DNA from: an uncultured Atopobiaceae bacterium
GTDB lineage: Bacteria > Actinomycetota > Coriobacteriia > Coriobacteriales > Atopobiaceae
Assembly: GCA_900770865.1 (NCBI GenBank)
Contig: CAAGLU010000370.1
Coordinates: 1 to 12,285 of the forward strand
Length of the DNA: 12,285 nucleotides
Direction: 5' to 3'
Shown: one piece after another, positions 6,535 through 12,285 of the stretch
Numbering within the stretch: the first letter of the stretch is position 1
Layout: each line of letters begins with the position of its first letter
Position numbers and translations under genes: made by a program
The notes under the pieces: generated by a model
What the model was told of the DNA's origin: nothing
The model's database searches: none
What the model saw: the letters and a program-made list of their open reading frames with translations, nothing else

Positions 6535-6565
6535 GTCCCGCCTTGGGACAGCGGCAGCTGGGTCT
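6516..6565 (+). terminator. Attenuator terminator of the leu operon
   Basis: AGACCCAGCT (6516-6525) pairs perfectly with AGCTGGGTCT (6556-6565), and an inner GTCCC/GGGAC helix (6535-6539 with 6545-6549) closes the loop. The following TTGTCGTGTGTC is only moderately T-rich, as is common in high-GC bacteria. The left arm is shared with the antiterminator. It lies 72 bp ahead of the leuA start. Confidence 0.8.
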
Positions 6566-6637
6566 TGTCGTGTGTCATGCCACCATCCCAAGGCAACCTG
6601 GTACCAGTCACTGGGTCCACGTCCAATGGAGGTAGCA

Positions 6638-8173
6638 ATGACCCGCAAGATCGCCATCTTTGATACCACCCTGCGTGACGGCGAGCAGTCGCCCGGCGCG
6701 TCCATGAATACCGAGGAGAAGCTCGTCATCGCCCAGCAGCTGCTGCGCCTGCACGTGGACGTCATCGAGGCAGGCTTCCCCATCTCCTCCCCGGGCGACT
6801 TCCGCTCGGTGCAGGAGATTGGCCGCCTCGCCGGCGACGACGCAGTGGTGGTTGGCCTCACGCGCGCCGTTGACAAGGACATCGACCGCGCGGCCGAGGC
6901 CCTGAAGACCGCCAAGCGCCCGCGCATCCACACCGGCCTGGGCGTCTCGCCGCAGCACCTGCGCGAGAAGCTCCGCATCACCGAGGACGAGTGCGTCGAG
7001 CGCGCCATCCACTGTGTGAAGTACGCCAAGCAGTACGTCGAGGACGTGGAGTTCTACGCCGAGGACGCTGGCCGCGCGGACCAGAAGTTCCTGGAGCGCG
7101 TGATTCAGGCCGCCGTCGATGCGGGCGCAACCGTGGTGAACATCCCGGACACCACCGGCTACCAGATGCCGGATGACTTTGGCGCCCGCATCAAGGGCCT
7201 GGCCGACAACGTCCGCGGCATCGAGAACGTCACCATTAGCGTCCACACCCACAACGACCTGGGCATGGCCACCGCGCTTGCGCTGGCCGGCGTCAAGAAC
7301 GGCGCCACGCAGATCGAGTGCACCATCAACGGCCTGGGCGAGCGCGCCGGCAACACCGCGCTCGAGGAAGTCGTGATGGCCATCAAGATGCACGGTGACG
7401 AGCTTGACGCCCACACCGACGTCAACACCCGCGAGCTCACGCGCGCGAGCCACCTGGTGAGCCGTATCACCGGCATGAACGTGCAGGCCAACAAGGCCAT
7501 CGTGGGCGCCAACGCCTTTGCCCACAGCTCCGGCATCCACCAGGATGGCGTGCTCAAGGCGCGCGACACGTACGAGATCATCGACCCCGCCGACGTGGGC
7601 GCAGCAGGCTCCGAGATCATCCTCTCCGCGCGCTCGGGCCACGCCGCGCTGCGTCACCGCCTGGCCGAGCTGGGCTACTCCTTCAAGGACGAGGAGTTTG
7701 ACGAGATATACAACCGCTTCCTCGAGATTGCGGACCAGAAGAAGGAGGTCTACGACGAGGACCTGGAGTCCATGGTGCAGGAGCGCCAGCGCGAGGTCGC
7801 GGCCGTCTACACCTTGGATGCCCTGCAGGTCTCCTGCGGCGACCCGCTCGTTCCTACTGCCACGGCAACCATCACGGACGAGCTGGGCGTGAGGCACGTG
7901 GTCTGCGCCACCGGCACCGGCCCCGTCGACGCGGCGTACAAGGCCGTCGACCAGGTGGTCGCCGTCCACGGCGACCTCGCGGAGTTCTCGGTCAAGGCCA
8001 TCACCCGCGGCATCGACGCCATTGGCGAGGTCACGGTGCGCATCACGGCCGAGGACGGCAAGGTCTACACCGGCCGCGGTGCCGATAACGACATCGTGGT
8101 CTCCAGCGCCAAGGCCTACGTCAATGCTATCAACCGCATGATCCAGACCACGCGTTCCAAGGAGGGCAAGTAA
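6638..8173 (+). CDS. leuA: 2-isopropylmalate synthase
   Basis: This 511-residue enzyme condenses acetyl-CoA with 2-oxoisovalerate, the committed step of leucine synthesis. The catalytic TIM barrel starts with DTTLRDGEQSPG (residues 9-20). Metal ligands are visible as H203 and H205 in HTHND, and GLGERAGN is at 232-239. A linker precedes the C-terminal regulatory domain (about 390-500), which binds leucine in the family and gives feedback inhibition. Length fits the roughly 510-520-residue bacterial form rather than the longer mycobacterial type. ATG 6638 was chosen because TGGAGGT lies five bases upstream and the motif follows at once; in-frame ATG 6626 overlaps that site. Expression is controlled by the attenuator ahead of it. 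The stop codon directly abuts leuC. Confidence 0.97.
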   Translation: MTRKIAIFDTTLRDGEQSPGASMNTEEKLVIAQQLLRLHVDVIEAGFPISSPGDFRSVQEIGRLAGDDAVVVGLTRAVDKDIDRAAEALKTAKRPRIHTGLGVSPQHLREKLRITEDECVERAIHCVKYAKQYVEDVEFYAEDAGRADQKFLERVIQAAVDAGATVVNIPDTTGYQMPDDFGARIKGLADNVRGIENVTISVHTHNDLGMATALALAGVKNGATQIECTINGLGERAGNTALEEVVMAIKMHGDELDAHTDVNTRELTRASHLVSRITGMNVQANKAIVGANAFAHSSGIHQDGVLKARDTYEIIDPADVGAAGSEIILSARSGHAALRHRLAELGYSFKDEEFDEIYNRFLEIADQKKEVYDEDLESMVQERQREVAAVYTLDALQVSCGDPLVPTATATITDELGVRHVVCATGTGPVDAAYKAVDQVVAVHGDLAEFSVKAITRGIDAIGEVTVRITAEDGKVYTGRGADNDIVVSSAKAYVNAINRMIQTTRSKEGK

Positions 8174-9436
8174 ATGGCACGTCCAATGACCATGGCCGAG
8201 AAGATTCTCGCCGCCCATGCAGGGCTTGACGAGGTTGTCCCCGGCCAGCTCATCGAGTGCGACCTCGACCTCGTGCTCGCCAACGACATCACGGCGCCCA
8301 TCGCCATCAAGACCGTGCGCGAGATTGGCGCGGGCGTCTTCGACCGCGACTGCATCTGCCTGGTGCCCGACCACTACAGCCCCAACAAGGACATCAAAAG
8401 CGCCGAGCAGACCAAGGTCACCCGAGACTTTGCGCACGAGATGGGCATCACGCACTACTTCGAACAGGGCTGCATGGGCATCGAGCACGCACTTCTCCCC
8501 GAGCGCGGAATCGTGGGCCCCGGCGACCTGGTCATTGGTGCGGACTCCCACACCTGCACCTACGGTGGCATTGGTGCCTTCTCCACAGGCGTTGGCTCCA
8601 CGGATGCCGGCGTGGGCATGGCCACCGGCCGCGCGTGGTTCAAGGTGCCCGAGACCATCCGCTTCGAGATCGACGGCAAGCTGCCCGCTGGCGCCAGCGC
8701 CAAGGACATCATCCTTTATGTGATCGGCAAGATTGGCGTGGACGGCGCGCTCTACTGCGCCATGGAGTTTGCCGGCTCGACCATCCGCGACCTCTCCGTT
8801 GAGGGACGCCTGACCATTGCCAACATGGCCATCGAGGCCGGCGGCAAGGCTGGCCTCTTCGAGGTGGACGACACCGCGCGCGCCTGGCTGGAAGGCCGCA
8901 CCGAGCGCCCGTACACCGAGTACCACCCAGACTCGGACGCCACCTACAAGCAGGTCATCAAGATCGATGCGGCGGACATCGTGCCGCAGGTCTCCTGGCC
9001 GCACCTGCCCTCCAACACTCACCCCGTTGCCGAGAGCCGCGACATCACCATTGACCAGGCAGTCATTGGCTCCTGCACCAACGGCCGCATCGAGGACATG
9101 CGCGCTGCGGCGGAGGTCCTGCGTGGCAGGACCGTCAACCCCAACGTGCGCTGCATCGTGATTCCCGCCACGCAGGCCGTGTGGCTGCAGTGCGTGCACG
9201 AGGGCCTTATGGACGTCTTCATCGACGCGCACTGCGTGGTCTCCACGCCCACCTGCGGCCCGTGCCTGGGCGGCTATATGGGCATCCTGGCGGCAGGCGA
9301 GAGGTGCGTGAGCTCCACCAACCGCAACTTCGTGGGCCGCATGGGAGACCCCACGTCCGAGGTCTACCTGGCGAGCCCGGCCGTGTGTGCCGCGTCGGCC
9401 GTGGCCGGCCACATCGCGCTGCCGTCTGACCTGTAG
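8174..9436 (+). CDS. leuC: 3-isopropylmalate dehydratase large subunit
   Basis: This 420-residue aconitase-family subunit isomerises 2- to 3-isopropylmalate together with LeuD. Three [4Fe-4S] ligands are clear: C301 in GSCTNGR, and C361 and C364 in TPTCGPCLGG. GADSHTCTYGGIGAFSTGVGS is the other family signature. At about 420 residues it is the shorter type found in archaea and many anaerobes, not the roughly 465-residue proteobacterial form. It starts on the base after the leuA stop, with GGAGGG inside the last leuA codons, so translation is probably coupled. Unusually, the partner subunit gene is 362 bp away, behind strong RNA structures. As a cluster enzyme it depends on iron-sulfur assembly. 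Confidence 0.97.
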   Translation: MARPMTMAEKILAAHAGLDEVVPGQLIECDLDLVLANDITAPIAIKTVREIGAGVFDRDCICLVPDHYSPNKDIKSAEQTKVTRDFAHEMGITHYFEQGCMGIEHALLPERGIVGPGDLVIGADSHTCTYGGIGAFSTGVGSTDAGVGMATGRAWFKVPETIRFEIDGKLPAGASAKDIILYVIGKIGVDGALYCAMEFAGSTIRDLSVEGRLTIANMAIEAGGKAGLFEVDDTARAWLEGRTERPYTEYHPDSDATYKQVIKIDAADIVPQVSWPHLPSNTHPVAESRDITIDQAVIGSCTNGRIEDMRAAAEVLRGRTVNPNVRCIVIPATQAVWLQCVHEGLMDVFIDAHCVVSTPTCGPCLGGYMGILAAGERCVSSTNRNFVGRMGDPTSEVYLASPAVCAASAVAGHIALPSDL

Positions 9437-9442
9437 AGGGAG

Positions 9443-9518
9443 GGGCGGGGCGCATTGCCGCTGTGCTCAGACAGCTTGGCTTCGCCAAGAACTCGCGCAG
9501 CGACAAAGCGCCCCGCCC
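9443..9518 (+). terminator. Nested stem-loop after leuC
   Basis: GGGCGGGGCGC (9443-9453) pairs perfectly with GCGCCCCGCCC (9508-9518). Inside are CGCTG/CAGCG (9459-9463 with 9498-9502) and CTTGGC/GCCAAG (9475-9480 with 9484-9489) around a TTC loop. It starts six bases after the leuC stop. No T-run follows, so it may be an RNA stabiliser, a processing barrier or a partial terminator between leuAC and leuDB. Confidence 0.55.
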
Positions 9519-9621
9519 TACCGCCTGCGGGTCGTGGCGGCTGGGAGTACCGCCGGCCACGGGCGCCCCACCGGCCGCGCTCTTTGCTTCTGGTTTGAAC
9601 TTTGTTGTTTTTCCCGGGGTG

Positions 9622-9825
9622 GAGGTTCCGTCAGGGCTCTGACGCGAAAGACGGTTCCTCTCGCCTGCGTTTTGTTTCAAAGAACGGGACGGCGGCCACC
9701 CTTGCCGCCCCGCGAGTTCCGCAGCCGCGCATTTTGCGGCGAGGACTGTCCGAAGCGGGGAGGCAAGGGTGGCCGCCCCCCTTTAAGAAAGGAAATCCAT
9801 GCAGTTCCGAGGAACCGTCTTTCGC
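9622..9825 (+). promoter_or_regulatory. Possible RNA switch masking the leuD start region
   Basis: GCGAAAGACGGTTCCTC (9644-9660) is the exact reverse complement of 9809-9825, which is codons 4-9 of leuD. Part of the same segment can pair locally instead: GAGG-TT-CCGTC (9622-9632) with GACGG-TT-CCTC (9650-9660), leaving only a TT/TT internal loop. GTCAG/CTGAC (9630-9634 with 9639-9643) offers a further competing stem. The long-range form would enclose the stem-loop at 9691-9777 and the leuD ribosome site. The pairings are seen in sequence; regulation is inferred. Confidence 0.5.
9691..9777 (+). repeat. Large near-perfect stem-loop just upstream of leuD
   Basis: GGCGGCCACCCTTGCC (9691-9706) pairs perfectly with 9762-9777; after one G-A mismatch, CCCCGC (9708-9713) pairs with GCGGGG (9755-9760). 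An inner GCCGC/GCGGC hairpin (9724-9728 with 9736-9740) caps the structure. It ends 21 bp before the leuD ATG, just ahead of the AGAAAGGAAA ribosome site. Only a short CCCCCTTT follows, so a classical terminator is not clear; a dispersed palindromic element or RNA roadblock are alternatives. Confidence 0.8.
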
Positions 9826-10305
9826 TACGGCAGAGACATAGACACCGACGTCATTATTCCTGCTCGCTACCTCAACACGTCTGACCCCGCCGAGCTTGCC
9901 AAGCACTGCCTTGAGGACCTCGACAAGACCTTCGTCTCTCGCGTGAAGCCGGGCGACATCATCGTGGCCGACGAGAACTTTGGCTGCGGCTCGTCCCGTG
10001 AGCACGCGCCCGTGGCGATCAAGGCGGCGGGCGTCTCGTGCGTCATCGCCAAGAGCTTCGCGCGCATCTTCTACCGCAACTCGATCAACATGGGCCTCCC
10101 CATCCTGGAGTGCCCCGAGGCTGCGGACGCAATCTCCGACGGCGACGTGGTGAGCGTTGACGCCGATACCGGCACCATCACGGACGAGACCACGGGCGCC
10201 GTCTTCCATGCGCAGCCGTTCCCGCCGTTCATCCAGGACATCATCAACGAGGGCGGGCTTGTCGCGCGCACCAAGCGCGTGCTGGCCGAGAAGAAGGGCG
10301 AGTAG
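9799..10305 (+). CDS. leuD: 3-isopropylmalate dehydratase small subunit
   Basis: This 168-residue swivel-domain partner of LeuC completes the active site of isopropylmalate isomerase. The signature GRDIDTDVIIPARYL lies near the N-terminus (residues 11-25), and FGCGSSREHAP at residues 61-71 forms the substrate-recognition loop. The length fits the short type that pairs with roughly 420-residue LeuC, consistent with the LeuC form here. AGAAAGGAAA is seven bases or less before ATG 9799. Codons 4-9 are exactly complementary to 9644-9660 upstream, so translation may be controlled by RNA folding. leuB follows after two bases. Confidence 0.96.
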   Translation: MQFRGTVFRYGRDIDTDVIIPARYLNTSDPAELAKHCLEDLDKTFVSRVKPGDIIVADENFGCGSSREHAPVAIKAAGVSCVIAKSFARIFYRNSINMGLPILECPEAADAISDGDVVSVDADTGTITDETTGAVFHAQPFPPFIQDIINEGGLVARTKRVLAEKKGE

Positions 10306-10307
10306 CA

Positions 10308-11420
10308 ATGGCTAAGGCAACCTATCGCGTGTGCACGCTGCCGGGCGACGGCATTGGCCCCGAGATTATGGCCGAGGGCAAGAAGGTCCTGGCAGCGGTG
10401 GGCGAGAAGGCCAATGTCGACTTTGTCTGCGAGGACCGCCTCATTGGCGGCGCTGCCATCGACGCCTGCGGAAGCCCGCTTCCCGATGAGACGCTCAACG
10501 CCGCCAAGGCCTCGGACGCCGTCCTTCTCGCCTCTGTGGGCGGGCCAAAGTGGGACTCCACCGATCCAAACGCCCCTCGTCCGGAGCAGGGGCTTCTCGG
10601 CATCCGCAAGGGCCTGGGCCTCTACACCAACCTGCGCCCCGTGAAGATCTACGATGCCCTGGCAGGCGCCTCGACGCTGCGCCCGGAGGTCATCAAGGGC
10701 GTTGACCTGGTGATTGTCCGCGAACTTACTGGTGGCCTGTACTTTGGGCGCCGCGAGCGCTTCTACGACGAGCCTGGCGCGGGTGCCAATGGTGGCCGCG
10801 GGCAGCGTGCCTACGACACCATGGAGTACCGCGAGTACGAGGTCGAGCGCATTGCGCGCAAGGCGTTTGAGGCCGCCCGCAAGCGCCGCAACAAGGTCAC
10901 GAGCGTCGACAAGCGCAACGTGCTGGAGACCTCCCGCATGTGGCGCGAGGTCGTGCACCGCGTCCATGACGAGGAGTTCCCCGAGGTCGAGCTCGAGGAC
11001 CTGCTCGTTGACAACACTGCCATGCAGCTCATTAACCGTCCCGCGGACTTCGACGTTGTCGTGACCGAGAACATGTTTGGCGACATCCTCTCCGACGAGG
11101 CCGCGCAGATTACGGGCTCGCTTGGCATGCTCGCGAGCGCGAGCCTGGGCGACGGCGTCTCGCTCTTTGAGCCCTCCGCTGGCTCCGCGCCGGACATCGC
11201 CGGCAAGGGAATCGCCAACCCACTGGCGCAGATCCTCTCGGTGGGCATGATGCTCACCTACGCCTTTGACATGACCGAGGAGGCTGGCTGGGTCGAGTCT
11301 GCCGTGGAGCGCGTCCTCGACGACGGCTGGCGCACCCGCGACATCGCCGATGACGCCACGCCGGCAGACCACGTGCTGGGAACCGACGCGATGGGCGACA
11401 AGGTCGTGGAGTACCTGTAA
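10308..11420 (+). CDS. leuB: 3-isopropylmalate dehydrogenase
   Basis: This 370-residue member of the isocitrate/isopropylmalate dehydrogenase family oxidises 3-isopropylmalate with NAD to the precursor of 2-oxoisocaproate. LPGDGIGPE is at residues 11-19, and the loop LRPVKIYDAL is typical of LeuB. DKRNVLETSRMWREV carries the catalytic Lys, and the Asp-rich motifs DNTAMQLI and NMFGDILSDEAAQITGSLGMLASASLG hold metal ligands. GSAPDIAGKGIANPLAQILS matches the NAD-binding region. It begins two bases after the leuD stop, with AAGAAGGG in the end of leuD as ribosome site. It is the last gene of the operon; a region of tandem palindromes follows. Confidence 0.97.
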   Translation: MAKATYRVCTLPGDGIGPEIMAEGKKVLAAVGEKANVDFVCEDRLIGGAAIDACGSPLPDETLNAAKASDAVLLASVGGPKWDSTDPNAPRPEQGLLGIRKGLGLYTNLRPVKIYDALAGASTLRPEVIKGVDLVIVRELTGGLYFGRRERFYDEPGAGANGGRGQRAYDTMEYREYEVERIARKAFEAARKRRNKVTSVDKRNVLETSRMWREVVHRVHDEEFPEVELEDLLVDNTAMQLINRPADFDVVVTENMFGDILSDEAAQITGSLGMLASASLGDGVSLFEPSAGSAPDIAGKGIANPLAQILSVGMMLTYAFDMTEEAGWVESAVERVLDDGWRTRDIADDATPADHVLGTDAMGDKVVEYL

Positions 11421-11463
11421 GGTCGCCGCGCCGCCGCGCCGCCACCGTGCGCTTCTCGGCGAC

Positions 11464-11598
11464 TGTGCCGCCGGAAGGGCAATTTTGGCGGCATTTGCAA
11501 CAAAGCAAGCCCTCCGGAGACAAAATGTCGCCGGAGGGCTCAATTCTGCGTGCATCCGCAACAAAACGCACTCTCCGGCGACACGAGCAGCCGGAGGG
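11464..11598. repeat. Two tandem ~61-bp palindromic repeats plus a third partial arm
   Basis: Copy A (about 11466-11522) and copy B (11526-11583) align with a 60-61 bp offset. Shared blocks are CCGGA, GGGC, AATT-TG, GCAT, GCAACAAA, CTCCGG and GACA. Copy B is closed by a perfect 11-bp stem, TGTCGCCGGAG (11526-11536) with CTCCGGCGACA (11573-11583), plus an inner TGCGT/ACGCA. The junction of A and B forms another hairpin with 15-nt arms (11508-11522 with 11526-11540) and one mismatch around AAA. GCCGGAGGG at 11590-11598 is a third left arm. The region lies between convergent leuB and threonine ammonia-lyase genes and may also act as a two-way terminator, though T-runs are lacking. Confidence 0.8.
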
Positions 11599-11616
11599 GG
11601 TAGCGCTCCCGCGCTC

Positions 11617-12285
11617 CTACAGCGACGTCTGCACCAGCGTGGGGTCGAAGCCTGCCTTGTGGATGGCGTCCACGATCTGCGCCTTGTGCTCCTCGCCATA
11701 GGCCTCGATGGTCACGCGCAGCTCGACCGCCGCGTTCCTGTTGGTCGAGACAAACTGGTTGTGCTCGAGCTTGATTACGTTGCCGTTCTGCTCGGCGATC
11801 ACGCTGGCAACGCGCACCAGCATGCCCGGGCGGTCGGGGAGCAGCACGCTCACGGTGAATATGCGGCCGCGCTGGATGAGGCCGTGCTGCACCACGCTCG
11901 ACATGGTGATCACGTCCATGTTGCCGCCGGAGAGGATGCACGCCACGCGCTTGCCCTCGGCGGGCAGGTGCTTGGCGGCGGCAACCGTGAGCAGGCCGGA
12001 GTTCTCGACGATCATCTTGTGGTTCTCGACCATGTCGAGGAACGAGACAACCAGTTCATCGTCGTCTACGCAGATGACGTCGTCGAGGTTCTGCTGCAGA
12101 TAGGGGAAGACCTTGTCGCCCACCTCGAGCACGGCCGTGCCGTCGGCGATGGTGTTGGCGCTGGGAAGCTTCACCACGTGGCCGGCCTCGAGCGCTGCCG
12201 TGAGGCTTGCCGCGCCGGTGGGTTCCACGCCAATGACGCGGATCTTGGGGTTGTAGAGCTTGGCGAAGGTCGAGACGCCGCAGGC
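11617..12285 (-). CDS. ilvA: Threonine ammonia-lyase, C-terminal part (runs off window)
   Basis: The visible 222 residues are the C-terminal part of a PLP enzyme that deaminates threonine to 2-oxobutanoate, the entry to isoleucine synthesis. Reading from the window edge, ACGVSTFAKLYNPKIRVIGVEPTGAASL belongs to the catalytic domain, and SGGNMDV near residue 120 of the fragment is typical of the family. A single ACT domain follows (FTVSVLLPDRPGMLVRVASVIAEQNGNV onward). One ACT domain fits the roughly 400-residue form, not the roughly 510-residue E. coli IlvA with two ACT-like repeats. The catabolic tdcB-type name is therefore also possible; proximity to leu genes favours a biosynthetic role. 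The frame stays open to the last base; the GTG at 12228 is internal. Confidence 0.92.
   Translation of the reverse strand, partial: ACGVSTFAKLYNPKIRVIGVEPTGAASLTAALEAGHVVKLPSANTIADGTAVLEVGDKVFPYLQQNLDDVICVDDDELVVSFLDMVENHKMIVENSGLLTVAAAKHLPAEGKRVACILSGGNMDVITMSSVVQHGLIQRGRIFTVSVLLPDRPGMLVRVASVIAEQNGNVIKLEHNQFVSTNRNAAVELRVTIEAYGEEHKAQIVDAIHKAGFDPTLVQTSL

Noticed and set aside
6608..9412. Minus-strand open frame of 934 codons opposite leuA and leuC
   Set aside because: Its composition (Ala, Gly, His, Val, Asp runs) is that of antisense to high-GC coding DNA; leuA and leuC are unmistakable on the plus strand.
9437..9798. Internal promoter or small gene in the leuC-leuD gap
   Set aside because: TTGAAC at 9595-9600 and TTGCTT at 9584-9589 look like -35 boxes but have no matching -10, and no frame with a ribosome site is convincing.
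10071..11699. Minus-strand open frame of 542 codons opposite leuD end, leuB and the repeats
   Set aside because: It is an antisense shadow crossing two real genes and a repeat region, with no recognisable domain.

Overview
The window is GC-rich chromosomal DNA with actinobacterial features: strong GGAGG-type ribosome sites, GTG/TTG start options, a TATAAT box placed for leaderless transcription, and a leucine leader peptide of actinobacterial style. The GGGtGRT protein plus NifU-like pair, together with a DegV protein and leuA-leuC-leuD-leuB, suggests an anaerobic member of the Coriobacteriia (Olsenella/Atopobium-like). This placement is inferred from gene content and base composition, not from a marker gene.

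Left part (1-5750). A reverse-strand operon encodes a GGGtGRT-family protein and an IscU/NifU-like iron-sulfur scaffold homologue; what the pair does is not established. Divergent from it is a DMT/EamA transporter with a probably leaderless start. Then come a reverse-strand DegV lipid-binding protein, a forward NudC-type NAD(H) diphosphatase whose 5' leader contains a 31-bp near-perfect palindrome, and a reverse-strand short-chain dehydrogenase with a long insertion before its catalytic Tyr.

Middle (5750-6404). A 655-bp intergenic region, visibly more AT-rich than the rest, holds a 12-bp inverted repeat around a plausible SDR promoter. It also holds a symmetrical cluster of four copies of a 25-bp unit, two in each orientation with 40-bp periods, around an AT-rich core with promoter-like boxes.

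Right part (6405-12285). This is the leucine biosynthesis operon. It opens with a 28-residue leader peptide carrying eight leucines, followed by a complete transcription attenuator (pause hairpin, antiterminator, terminator). leuA, leuC, leuD and leuB follow and convert 2-oxoisovalerate to 2-oxoisocaproate. leuA/leuC abut and leuD/leuB are 2 bp apart, but leuC and leuD, which encode subunits of one enzyme, are separated by 362 bp of highly structured sequence. That gap contains two large stem-loops and a 17-nt segment exactly complementary to the first codons of leuD. Downstream are two tandem ~61-bp palindromic repeats, then the convergent 3' part of a threonine ammonia-lyase gene (isoleucine pathway entry) that runs off the window.

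I see no CRISPR array, tRNA/rRNA gene, transposase, phage gene or recognisable defence system. The most unusual content is non-coding: the leuC-leuD gap, the 4x25-bp cluster and the tandem palindromes.
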